In this document: one piece after another, positions 11,619-22,000 of the stretch
How the letters are laid out: each line of letters starts with the position of its first letter
How positions within the stretch are numbered: position 1 is the first letter of the stretch
Assembly (NCBI GenBank): GCA_022376465.1
Contig: JACDTU010000002.1
Span: forward strand, 372,001 to 436,000
Direction: 5' to 3'
Source of the DNA: Cubamyces lactineus
Taxonomy: Eukaryota > Basidiomycota > Agaricomycetes > Polyporales > Polyporaceae
Length of the DNA stretch: 64,000 bases
The notes under the pieces: generated by a model
What the model was told of the DNA's origin: nothing
Database searches by the model: none
Seen by the model: only the letters and a program-made list of their open reading frames with translations
Position numbers and translations under genes: made by a program

Positions 11619-11625
11619 GGGTTTT
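11619..11625 (+). promoter_or_regulatory. -1 frameshift slippery site, element B
   Basis: G_GGT_TTT directly before the gag TGA at 11626. Slipping back one base opens the pol frame (GGG TTT TTG). The heptamer fits the X_XXY_YYZ rule. The identical site occurs in element Y at 25254-25260. I see no strong hairpin just downstream. Confidence 0.6.
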
Positions 11626-14600
11626 TGATGAACCGGCGTGCATCGACATCACGACCGCGAACGACGATCCATAATGTAATAGTAGCGCAGACTTCGAAGC
11701 AGTCTATGAGAATACCGCTATTTATTCATACAGATTGAAGCGTCAAAGCGAAGGCCCTAATCGACACAGGAGCTGGAGAAACTTTCATGGACTACCGATT
11801 CGCGAAAGAGCAGAACTTGAAGCTCACGGAACTGAAGAAGCCTATTCGAGTCTTCAATGCGGACGGAACCCGAAACGAGGCAGGCGACATCAAGAAGTGC
11901 GCTTCGATCGAAGTCGAAGAAGGAGGACACCGACACATCATCCGATTCCTCATTACATCGCTAGGGAAGGAACCAATCATTCTAGGACTCCCCTGGCTTC
12001 AACGAGTCAATGCGAACATCGACTTCACAGCAGGGACACTGGATATCAACCCTGGCAAGGTAGTCAAGACAGTCGCCGAACACCTCAGAGAAATGTGGTT
12101 CCCAGATCAAGATCCATTCACAGGACAACCTAGGGAAATAGAAGAAGAAGACCCCGCGAACGAAACGGAATCAGAAGAAGACAAAGACGAAGAACCCCTA
12201 TATGAAGATATCGAACGAGTTACCACATCAGACATCAAGCCAGAGGAAGAACCAGATGACCAAGAACTTTTGATCGCATATCTACAAGACAAAATGGACA
12301 AAACGACCCACCCACACGTGGTTGAATGGCATGGAGACGCTCCCAGACCAGGAAACCCATTAACCAGTGAACATCAACACGACGACGACACACGTGTAGG
12401 ACCAGGACTCAGCATTGGACGAATTCGAAAGGCACCAGCAGGAATACGCTTTGCAATAGCCAACAATGTCTGGATACGAGCAAAAGTCAATCCCGCTATG
12501 GCAATGGCACAGCAGCAACAGGCGCAGGAGAAGCTGAAGACATTCGAAGACATGCTACCGGCGGCGTACCAGGAATTCGCCAGTGTCTTCGAGAAGAAAG
12601 CCTCAGAGCGATTTCCACCGGCCAGGCCATGGGATCTCGCTATCAAACTGAAGGAAGGCTTTGTACCAAAAGACTTCAAGCGGTACCAGTTAACGCCCAA
12701 AGAACTGGAAGCTGAAGAAGAATTTGTGTGAGAAAACCTACGAAAAGGATACATCAGAACCTCGAAGTCCCCCATGTCATCACCATTCTTCTTCGTAGGG
12801 AAGAAAGACGGGTCACTGCGACCCTGTCAAGACTATCGCTACCTGAACGAAGGGACCATCCCGAACAAGTATCCTCTACCGCTGATCCCGGAGCTAATCG
12901 ACAAACTCCGAGGAGCCAAGATATTTTCGAAGCTGGACCTACGATCGGGATACAACAACGTACAAATCAAGGATGGCGATCAATGGAAAGCCGCGTTCCA
13001 AACCAGTTCGGGCCTATATGAGCCCATGGTCATGTTCTTTGGCCTCCGCAACTCGCCAGCCGCCTTTCAAGCCATGATGAACTCCATATTCAAAGACATG
13101 ATCGATGAAGGATGGGTGGTAATCTATATGGACGACATCCTCATATTCTCAGGAGACGAAGAAACCCATTGATGACAAACACTTCGAGTACTGGAACACT
13201 TACGAGAACACGACCTTTACCTCAAACTCGAAAAGTGCACCTTCGACGCAGACGAAGTGGAATACCTGGGAATGATCATTTGGGAAAATAGCGTTGCGAT
13301 GGACCCGGTCAAACTAAAAGGAATTCTCGATTGGCCAGAACCAACGACCGTAAAGGACGTCCGATCATTCCTAGGTTTTGGGAACTTCTATCGACGATTC
13401 ATCGACCACTTCTCCAAGATCGCACAGCCGCTGAACGCACTCACCAAGAAGAATGCCAAATGGGAATGGTCCGCAGAATGCCAGAAAGCATTTGACCAAC
13501 TCAAGACCCGCTTCGCCACGGCCCCTGTGCTACAGATGCCGGACGTCACCAAACCGTTCCTAGTAGAATCGGACGCATCTCAATGGGCAACTGGAGTGGT
13601 CTTGCGACAGCGTGACATCAATGGCGACATGCAACCTTGCGCGTACCTATCGGAAGGATTCACCGAAGCGGAACGGAACTACAAAATCTATGACCGAGAA
13701 CTATTGGGGATCATTCGAGTGCTCAAAGCATGGAGACACTACCTAGAAGGATCAGGGCACCCAGTAACGATACTCTCCGACCACAAGAACTTGACCTACT
13801 GGCGAAATCCACAACAGTTGAACCGACGCCAAGCACGATGGGCGCTCTTCCTTTCCCAATTCGACATGACATTAGTACATACCCCTGGAACAGCCATGGT
13901 CCAATCTGACGCCCTATCACGACGACCGGACCATCGACAAGGAACCGACAATGATAATGTGGAACGTACAATGCTCCCAGATAACCTCTTCGCTCGAGTG
14001 GTCGACCTAGCCGTTGCACCGAGGTTTCAAGAACTAGCAAAACAAGACCACCTGTTTTGCAACGCACTGGCAGCTCTACGGAACCACGGACCTCCGCCAA
14101 TATGAAGCACTCTGACGGATTGGTCCGAAAGAGAAGGACTGGTCTTCTACAAGAATCGCTGTTATGTCCCTGCAAACGAAACACTCCGAACCGATCTCAT
14201 ACGACAGCATCATGACTTACCTGCCGCCGGACATCCAGGCAAATTCAAGACGTTAGAACTCTTGCGACGATCCTACTGGTGGCTGGGAATGTACACCATG
14301 GTATCCAAATACGTAGAAGGCTGTGCCATCTGTCAGCAAGCAAAACCAAACACACATCCCACGACACCGCCGCCGAAAGCAATTCCTGCCACAGGCGTCA
14401 CCCGACCATTCGAAAACGTCACCATGGACCTCATCACAGATCTCCCAATATCGCATGGCTATGACAGTATCTTGGTCGTGGTCGACCAAGGCCTTACGAA
14501 GGGGGTGATTTTTGCACCCTGCAAGAAGACGGTGGACGCAATCGGAATGGCAGAACTCTATCATCAACACGTTTATAGAAGATTTGGACTACCCAGCAAA

Positions 14601-15461
14601 ATCATCTCGGATCGAGGACCCCAGTTCGTATCCAACATCACCAAGGAACTAGGACGACTCCTCAGAATCACATTGTCGCCCTCCACAGCCTATCATCCAC
14701 AGACCAATGGACAGATGGAAAGAGTTAACCAGGAGCTTGAAGTCTATCTCCGAATATTCTGCGAAGGAAGACCCGACGAATGGGTAGAACATCTCACCGA
14801 TGCGGAAGTCGCGCATAATCAACGCCTACACTCGGCCCGAAACGCGTCGCCATTCTACCTCATGATGGGCTATGATCCTCCACTGATACCGCTGGCGTAC
14901 CCCCGAACCAATGTCCCAGCAGTGCAAGAATGACTTACGAACCTGCAGAAAGCAAGAGACGAAGCACTAGCAGCGCACGAACTGGCACGGAAAGTCATGA
15001 CCAACCGGTATCGAGGGAAGTTCACCCAATTCGCCAAAGGACAGAGGGTCTGGCTAGAAGGGAAGAACCTGCACCTTGCTTATGCCTCGAGGAAACTGGC
15101 ACCCAAACGAGAAGGGCCATTCCGCATCACCGAAGTCATCGGACCGGTCACATACCGTCTAGAACTGCCGAAGTCGTGGAAGATCCACCCCGTGTTTCAC
15201 GCGTGTTTCCTGACACCCTATAAGGAAAATGACACCCACGGACCCAATCACACGAGACCCCCACCTGACCTGGTTGATGGAGAAGAAGAGTACGAGGTCG
15301 AAGCTATTGTGGGACACAAGATGATCCGAGGAAAACCCCGATTTCAAATCAAGTGGCAGGGTTACTCATCAGCGGAAAACACATGGGAACCTGAGTCAGC
15401 ACTCCTGCCGAATGCTGCCGAGATCCTCGAGAGGTATAAAAAGGCGAAGAAACTCGCCTGA
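11626..15461 (+). pseudogene. pol of element B: protease, RT, RNase H, integrase, chromodomain
   Basis: A single frame runs to TGA 15459-15461 with no frameshift; it is broken only by TGA at 11736, 12729, 13170, 13173, 14103 and 14931. Domains: aspartic protease with DTGAGE near 11770; RT from about 12780 with IYMDDILIF near 13130; RNase H near 13550-13860; integrase zinc region with CAICQQAK near 14330; catalytic core with MDLITDLP near 14430 and ISDRGPQF near 14610; chromodomain at about 15290-15460 ([17 protein letters not shown]). All six stops could be former CGA arginine codons. The sequence is otherwise well preserved, so inactivation was probably by deamination. Confidence 0.88.
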
Positions 15462-15471
15462 ATCTCTCACC

Positions 15472-15705
15472 ATGCCCTCTCTCGAATCACTCCACATCCT
15501 CTACTGCGCCATCCTCGTTTCCGCCACACTCACCTTCCTCCACTTCACCCTCCGAGACCAACCATCCCCCACACTCATCTTCGCCCTCTACTGCACCCTT
15601 GTCCTTGCCTCCATCCTCACCTTCCTGCACTTCAATCTCTCCGATCTCCACACTCGCATCACAGAGCGAACACTCAAGAACCGCGACCCCTCCAGCACCT
15701 GGTAA
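15472..15705 (+). CDS. Small hydrophobic ORF 1 after pol, element B
   Basis: 77 codons with two predicted membrane segments, about residues 7-24 and 33-54. They are an internal duplication: LYCAILVSATLTFLHF and LYCTLVLASILTFLHF align. The ORF starts 10 bases after the pol stop. Its TAA directly abuts the ATG of the next ORF. I do not recognise a family. The position corresponds to env-like or accessory ORFs of other gypsy elements, but nothing else suggests an envelope. Confidence 0.45.
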   Translation: MPSLESLHILYCAILVSATLTFLHFTLRDQPSPTLIFALYCTLVLASILTFLHFNLSDLHTRITERTLKNRDPSSTW

Positions 15706-15921
15706 ATGCCCCATTTCATCAGACAATTTGCTTACATCATTGTCGCCGTTCCCGCAACCATCGTCGCCACCATCGCAGCTACCGTTTGCCTTCCAATCCT
15801 TTGCGTTGCATCGTGCCTCACCCACGACTCCCTTGAATGCGAGTTCCATCACACCAACAACCGATCACCCCCACTTCTGATCAGAATCCCCGCTCGCTCC
15901 CACGAGTCTGACGACGAATGA
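15706..15921 (+). CDS. Small hydrophobic ORF 2 after pol, element B
   Basis: 71 codons, starting at the ATG that directly follows the TAA of ORF 1 (TAAATG). The N-terminal half is a long hydrophobic Ala/Val/Ile stretch (about residues 9-37), the C-terminal half polar with clustered His, Arg and acidic residues. No family recognised. The abutting stop and start would allow reinitiation; that is inference. Confidence 0.4.
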   Translation: MPHFIRQFAYIIVAVPATIVATIAATVCLPILCVASCLTHDSLECEFHHTNNRSPPLLIRIPARSHESDDE

Positions 15922-15926
15922 ACCCT

Positions 15927-16073
15927 ATGATCATTCTCGTGTGCATGACCATCACTTTCCTACTCGCCAGTCGTGGTCACCACGGATTGTTAACAACTGC
16001 CCACGTAGGTGGGGAAATTCTCGTGGAAGACCTGCCAACTCGATATACAAATACAAATGGCCCACCTCATTGA
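15927..16073 (+). CDS. Small hydrophobic ORF 3 after pol, element B
   Basis: 48 codons from ATG 15927 to TGA 16071-16073, five bases after ORF 2. The first 15 residues (MIILVCMTITFLLAS) look like a signal anchor, followed by a polar tail. Third in a row of small hydrophobic ORFs. May be chance; no family recognised. Bases 16074-16168 show nothing identifiable, and no 3' LTR of B follows. Confidence 0.3.
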   Translation: MIILVCMTITFLLASRGHHGLLTTAHVGGEILVEDLPTRYTNTNGPPH

Positions 16074-16168
16074 GAATCAGTGACACTATGGATTTTCAAT
16101 GGGAGTGGGGCTTTTGTAGTAGTGTATTAACAATTGTGCCACATTTGTAAATGAGATGCATGAATAAT

Positions 16169-16795
16169 GCCCCCACGTATGATACACAATAGCTGGATCG
16201 TACATGGACGTGGGTGCTTTGTACATGCCTCTGATATACAATCTGCCCACGTCTGATGTACAATAGCTGGATCGTACATGGACGTGGGCGGTTTGTATAT
16301 CCCTGTGATACACAATCCACCCACGTCCAATGTACAATAGCTGAATTGTAGATGGACGTGGGTGCTTTGTACATGCCTCTGATATACAATCTGCCCACGT
16401 CTGATGTACAAAAGCTGGATTGTAGATGGACGTGGGCGGTTTGTGGATGTCAATGGCTGGATTGTAGATGGACGTGGGTGATTTGTACATGCCTCTGATA
16501 TACAATCTGCCCACGTTTAGCTTGATTGTAGATGGACGTGGCAGTTTTGTACATGCCTCTGATATACAATCAGCCCACGTCTGATATACAATAGCTGGAT
16601 TGTATATGAACGTGGCAGTATTGTATATGAATGTGGCAGTTTTGTATATGAACGTGGCTGGATTGTAGATGAACGTGGGTGATTTGTACATGCCTCTGAT
16701 ATACAATCTGCCCACGTTTAGCTTGATTGTAGATGGATGTGGCAGTTTTGTAAATGCCTCTGATATACAATCAGCCCACGTCTGATATACAATAG
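16169..16795. repeat. Minisatellite of imperfect palindromic units
   Basis: Degenerate tandem units, mostly about 64-75 bases apart (some merged to 116 and 137), each containing GATATACAATCTGCCCACG or a variant. Each unit holds an inverted repeat, CCCACGTC ... GACGTGGG, with inner TGTAC / GTACA arms, so single units could fold into hairpins. The array ends exactly at LTR C (16796), which inserted in it or was joined to it by rearrangement. Confidence 0.8.
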
Positions 16796-17487
16796 TGTTA
16801 CGCTCCATGCTGTAACCCCGAAGTCCGATCCCCGAACCCCCGTACTCCGCTCCTTACTCCGCGTTGCGTACTCCGTTCCTCCATACTCCGCTCGTCCGTA
16901 CCCCGTACCCCCGACTCCGTTCTCCGTACTCCGCACTTCGTACTCCGTACTTCGGACTTCCCCCGACCCCATGACTTACATGTCTCAGATAACCCCTCAT
17001 GGCGCTACCTACATGAGGCTTTTGCTTACAGCTATCTGCGTTATCTTACTCTTGGCAGATTACTTCGTACTTTCGTTCTCCTCTTTCCTATCACGTACAT
17101 CTCTTTTGTTTCTACCAGGTTTCTGACTTAGTATAAATACTGCCCCGGAATGTAGTAGCTACTCAGTTCGGAAATCTTGTTAACTCGTCATACTGGTTAC
17201 ATCTCGTAGTCCAACACTCAACCCCGACTCTCTAGTCCGACCAACCTTCGTTCCCTTGCTACCAACCCCTTCGACCCAACCCCGTCCCTAAGTCCGACCT
17301 TCATCCCGTCAAGTCCGTACTCCGTAGTCCGTAAATAGAGGACATCGAGTCGGAACCCGTGCGTTACTAATAGTTTCGCGAAAGTCCTCACCCCAGTGCT
17401 AGTCCGACCTCCGGTCGTACTCCGACCCCGAACTCCGTCCAAGTCCCGACCACCGGAGTTGTACCCCCGGACGGCACGGTCCTAACA
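16796..17487 (+). mobile_element. LTR C, 5' LTR of element C-D
   Basis: 692 bases, TGTTACGC to TCCTAACA. The first 160 bases are packed with CCG triplets. TATAAATA at 17132-17139, then AGTTCGGAAAT at 17165-17175, the predicted start of the transcript. Confidence 0.93.
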
Positions 17488-17489
17488 GT

Positions 17490-17500
17490 ATTTCCGAACT
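17490..17500 (+). other. Self-primer binding site of element C-D
   Basis: ATTTCCGAACT, two bases after the LTR end, is the exact reverse complement (11 of 11) of AGTTCGGAAAT at 17165-17175, which begins 33 bases after the first T of the TATA box. This matches the self-priming arrangement known from Tf1, where the first 11 transcript bases prime reverse transcription. Confidence 0.7.
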
Positions 17501-17518
17501 CACTGGGTTTCACTCAAT

Positions 17519-18988
17519 ATGTCCACTCGAACCGTAGTCCGCACTCAGACTCAATCTCGCGCCCTAGAGCAAGAAGACCCCGCCGAGAACTGGAGTGGCT
17601 GGACAGCTCGCCGAGGCGACTCAGCGACGCAAGAAGAAGCTACTCCGAGCCGCCGCGGGCAGTTCGCTCGAACGATCGTTGAAGCGTCCTCCGATGGGGA
17701 CGACAAAGGTGACCCGCCTCAGCCTCTGGTCATCTCTACCGCGACTGCCTCGCAGGTACCCCGAGAGCCATCTCCGGGGAACCCGTTCTCCGAGGGTCAG
17801 CCTTCAGGTCCGAGCCGCGGGCCTCCAGGTCCGCCTAGTCCTCCAGGTCCGCCGGGCCCCCCAGGACCGCCAGGTCCTCCGGACAATGACCCACAAGGGC
17901 CGGGAGACGATGACACCAGCTCAAGCTCGGACTCCTCCGACTCCGAAGACCGAGTACAGTCGCAACTAGCGACCGCGATCTCTCTCATCGCGCGTACCCT
18001 CGAACGTACTACCGCTCCAACTCCGGCGGTTACCCAACCTTCGAACAACGAGCGGCACAACGTCCGCGAGCCGGACCAGTTCGACGGGTCCGATCCCAAC
18101 AAACTCCGGTCTTTCTTCACGCAGTCGGAACTTGTCTTCAAGGCCCGACCCCGAACCTTCGACTCCGATGAGAAGAAGGTGACCTACGCCATCTCCTTCC
18201 TCAAGGGCACCGCGCTACAATGGTTCGAGCCCTACCTCCTCGAAGGCGACTCGGACAACCCCCCCATCTTCCTTACATCCTACGACCACTTCCAGGAGGA
18301 ACTCCGAGTGAACTTTGGTCCATACGATGCCTCCGGAGCTGCGGAGCATGAGCTGATGAACCTCCGGATGGGCGACAACCAGCGGATAGCTAAGTACATC
18401 ACCCAGTTCACCCGCCTCGCTACTCAAGTCCGCTGGGGTAATGCTCCGCTCTGGTACCGGTTCTACGACGGACTTCCGAATCGTCTCAAGGACCGCATCT
18501 CCGAGGTCGGCAAGCCCGAGACCCTGGTGGCCCTCCGCGACCTCGCGCAGTCAATCGACAACCGCTACTGGGAGCGCAAGGCCGAGGTCTCGCGCGAGTC
18601 CGGACCTTCGAAGTCCGGCAGCAAGTCGACCTCCGACTCCAAGTCCTCCAACTCCGGCAACAAGTCCGGAGGTAACAACTCCGGACAGGCCTCCTTGTCT
18701 ACCCCGTCCAAGTCCGGCAATTCCGGTACTTCGTCGAAGTCTCCTAAGACTCCGAAGACCCTGGCCAAGACGTACGCCGACAAGCTCGGTAAGGACGGAA
18801 AGCTCACCCCCGAGGAGCGTCAGCGCCGTTTCGCCAACAACCTCTGTCTCTTCTGCGGCGGAGCTGGTCATACCGCGAGTGCTTGTCCGAAGAAGACCTC
18901 GTCCGCGACCAAGGGTCGCGCCGCTCAGGCCAACCCCGCTCCTGCTGCGCCTGCTCCGGCTGCAGCCCCGAAGGAGACAAAAAATTAG
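17519..18988 (+). CDS. gag of element C-D
   Basis: 489 residues, uninterrupted. An acidic, Ser/Pro-rich N terminus includes a collagen-like Gly-Pro-Pro run (residues about 100-122). The Gag core follows at about 185-350 ([23 protein letters not shown]). A Ser/Gly/Lys-rich linker leads to a CCHC knuckle, [14 protein letters not shown], near residue 443. The ATG at 17519 lies 31 bases after the 5' LTR. The stop TAG at 18986 sits directly behind a slippery heptamer. Gag is intact whereas pol of the same element has several frameshifts. Confidence 0.92.
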   Translation: MSTRTVVRTQTQSRALEQEDPAENWSGWTARRGDSATQEEATPSRRGQFARTIVEASSDGDDKGDPPQPLVISTATASQVPREPSPGNPFSEGQPSGPSRGPPGPPSPPGPPGPPGPPGPPDNDPQGPGDDDTSSSSDSSDSEDRVQSQLATAISLIARTLERTTAPTPAVTQPSNNERHNVREPDQFDGSDPNKLRSFFTQSELVFKARPRTFDSDEKKVTYAISFLKGTALQWFEPYLLEGDSDNPPIFLTSYDHFQEELRVNFGPYDASGAAEHELMNLRMGDNQRIAKYITQFTRLATQVRWGNAPLWYRFYDGLPNRLKDRISEVGKPETLVALRDLAQSIDNRYWERKAEVSRESGPSKSGSKSTSDSKSSNSGNKSGGNNSGQASLSTPSKSGNSGTSSKSPKTPKTLAKTYADKLGKDGKLTPEERQRRFANNLCLFCGGAGHTASACPKKTSSATKGRAAQANPAPAAPAPAAAPKETKN

Positions 18989-19027
18989 TCCGCGGTCCTC
19001 CGAACTCCGTACCCCGTGAGGACCGCG
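18979..19027 (+). promoter_or_regulatory. -1 ribosomal frameshift signal between gag and pol
   Basis: Slippery heptamer A_AAA_AAT (18979-18985) directly before the gag TAG, a 5-base spacer, then a perfect 10-bp stem CGCGGTCCTC (18991-19000) with GAGGACCGCG (19018-19027) and a 17-base loop. Slipping back one base joins gag to the pol frame without a stop. Heptamer, spacer and stem all match known -1 signals. Confidence 0.82.
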
Positions 19028-22000
19028 TTGACTCCTCCGGTACGGAGATCCTCAGGCTCAACGCGTCCGCTCTTTCCGACCCCCATGCACTCTTCCTCGA
19101 CTTGTACTCCGATTCTATCTCAACTCCGTTCCGCGCCCTTATCGACTCCGGTTCCTCCCATTGTTTCATCGACTCCGATTTCGCGACTACGTATCAACTC
19201 CCAACTACCGCCGTAACCCCGCTCCGTCTTCAGCTTTTTGACGGTACTTCTAACCACCTGATTACTTCGTTTACCTCATTGCCCGTACATTTTCCGTCTG
19301 GAGAAGTCCTCAATATAGATTTCTATGTTACTCCGCTCGACAAGTCCGTGTCTGCCGTTCTGGGATACAGCTGGCTCTCCGCCTACAATCCGTTGATTGA
19401 CTGGAAGAAGCGCAGCATCCAATTCCGTTCCGCACCCCCGCCGCGTCCTGTTTCTGACACCATGGTACCCCCGCCAGCTCCGGCTGAGCGTACTCCGTCT
19501 ACTCCGACTACTTCGGAACTACCGACTTCTCCTCCTCCGAACTCCGTACCCCGGATCTCCCTTGTGAACGCTGCTGCTTTCGCTCGAGCTTGCAAACTCC
19601 CGGGGTCCGCGAGTTATACCCTGAATCTGTCTACCCCGGACTTGGCTACTGCGCGAAGTTCGTCCCTCTCCGACTCTCCCCCGGACCTCACCGGAGTTCC
19701 GGAAGAGTACCACGAGTTTGCGGACGTCTTCAGCAAGACCAAGGCCGACATCCTACCGGAGCATCGCCCCTACGACCTAAAGATCGACCTGGAAGAAGGG
19801 GCTACTCCACCACTCGGACCTATCTACTCCCTCTCAAAACTCGAGCTCGACACGCTTCGGGAGTACATCGACGAGAACCTCCGATCGGGGTTCATACGTC
19901 CGTCCAACTCCCCCTGCGGAGCTCCCGTTCTCTTCGTCAAGAAGAAGGACGGATCTCTTCGCCTTTGCGTGGACTACCGGGGTTTGAATAAGATCACCCG
20001 GAAGGACCGCTATCCCCTTCCTCTCGTCTCGGACTTGCTGGACGCACCTCGGAAGGCCCGGATCTATACCAAAATCGACCTCCGTCACGCCTACAATCTA
20101 GTCCGCATAGCTCCCGGAGATGAGTGGAAGACCGCATTTCGGACTCGCTATGGGTCCTTCGAATGGTTAGTCATGCCGTTCGGACTTTCTAACGCGCCCG
20201 CTGCCTTTCAGCGGTTCGTCAATGACATCTTCGCGGACATGCTCGATGTGTGCGTCATCGTCTACCTGGACGACATCCTCATCTACTCCGACAACCCCGG
20301 CAACACCGCAAGCACGTCAAAGAGGTACTCCGGCGACTCCGCAAGCACCGGCTTTATGCCCGCGCTGACAAGTGCGAGTTCCACACCGACTCCGTCGAGT
20401 ACCTCGGGTACATCCTCTCTCCCACCGGACTTACCATGGCGGAGTCGAAGGTTAAGGCGATCTTGGATTGGCCCGAACCCCGGAAGGTCCGCGACATACA
20501 GTCGTTCCTGGGGTTCACAAACTTCTATCGACGGTTTATTCCAAACTACTCCGAGATCGTACTACCGCTGACCCGCTTAACCCGCAAGTCCGTGCCTTGG
20601 CACTTCTCCGAGGAATGTCGGAGTTCATTCAACGCTCTCAAGAAGGCGTTCACGACAGCTCCGGTACTACACCACTGGATGCCTGACCGACCCCTCACCG
20701 TCGAGACCGACGCCTCGGACTACGCCATCGCCGGCATTCTCTCCCTTACCACTGAGTCCGGTGAACTCCACCCCATTGCTTTCCACTCCCGCACCTTGAC
20801 CGGCGCGGAGTTGAACTACGACACTCACGACAAGGAACTCCTCGCGATCTTCGAATGTTTCAAGACCTGGCGGCACTACCTCGAGGGTTCGGCAACTCCG
20901 ATCGACGTTGTCACGGACCACAAGAACTTGGTATACTTCGCGACTACAAAGTTACTGACCCGCCGCCAAGCCCGATGGTCGGAGTTCCTCTCGCAGTTCA
21001 ACCTTGTAGTCCGGTTCCGACCAGGTAAGCTTGGAGCGAAGCCCGACGCACTGACACGCCGTTGGGACGTCTACCCAAAAGAGGGGGGCAGTGACTACTC
21101 CGTCGTCAACCCACACAACTACCGACCAGTTTTCACCCAGGAGCAGCTCGCCGCGTCCCTCCGGGCTACCTACCTCCGACCCCCCGTACTCCGAGCTTCC
21201 TTCATCCTCGACTCCGAACAACTCCTCTCGGACATCAAGTCCGCTCAAGCAACCCCGACTCCTGACCCCGAACTATCTGCCGCACTCAAGCTCGCCTCCG
21301 AAGGCAACTCCCGATGGTCCCGCGATGAAGACGGGCTACTCCGACTCTCAGGTCGAGTCTATGTCCCGAACTCCGGCGACCTCCGCCTTCGTGTACTCCG
21401 AGCTTGTCACGACCATCCTACTGCCGGACACTGGGGACAGAACAAGACGCAAGCCCTGGTCCTGCGGGACTACGCCTGGCCCGGACTTCGACTCTTCGTC
21501 CGGGACTACTGTAAGTCCTGTACTACCTGTGCGCGAGCTAAAGTCCCCCGGCATCTTCCCTAGGTACTTTGAAGCAACTCCCGATCCCCGAGCGACCCTG
21601 GAACTCCATCTCCATGGACCTCATCGAGCAACTCCCGAACTCCGCTGGCTACACCGCGATCTTGGTGGTAGTCGACAGGCTCACTAAGCAAGGTATATTC
21701 ATCCCTACCCACGACACGCTTACAGCCTCGGGTTAGCGGACTTGTTCGTACTCCATGTGTTCTCCAAGCACGGAGTTCCCTCGCACGTTACCTCCGACCG
21801 GGGCTCGGAGTTCGTCTCTCACTTCTTCCGCTCCCTCGGTAAGGCCCTCGACATGCGCCTTCACTTCACCTCCGGTTACCACCCGGAAGGCGATGGTCAA
21901 ACCGAGCGGGTTAACCAGACCCTCGAGCAGTACCTCCGGATCTATTCGAACTACCAGCAGGACAACTGGTCCCAACTCCTTCCCTTGGCGGAGTTCGCGT

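Larger units (their letters stand above)
9433..11628 (+). pseudogene. gag of element B, interrupted by a solo LTR
   Basis: The frame starts at ATG 9433 and ends TGA 11626-11628. It carries TAG at 9460 and TGA at 9706, and is split by the solo LTR at 10479-11169. The N-terminal part has a conserved Trp-rich stretch shared with the intact gag at 25251-26696, then an acidic linker, the Gag core (about 9979-10500; LKMPPEFEGKRGEVVEWLQK) and, after the insertion, a CCHC zinc knuckle (CFNCHQVGHLARQC) near 11360. The solo LTR plus its 5-base duplication is 696 bases, a multiple of three, so the frame is the same on both sides. Confidence 0.85.

Noticed and set aside
15487..15852. 121-codon minus-strand frame opposite the small hydrophobic ORFs
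   Set aside because: Composition (Gly/Glu/Asp-rich mirror of Pro/Ser/Leu codons) and lack of splice or domain signals mark it as a shadow.
16169..16795. Possible CRISPR-like array
   Set aside because: Unit spacing is irregular, there are no unique spacers of constant length, and the genome is eukaryotic.
16086..16808. 240-codon minus-strand frame with a repeated pattern in the minisatellite
   Set aside because: The protein repeat merely reflects the DNA repe­at; all frames are open to some extent and units vary in length.
17820..17885. Collagen-like Gly-Pro-Pro run suggesting a host collagen-like gene
   Set aside because: It is a low-complexity stretch inside the gag of element C-D with no extended repeat.
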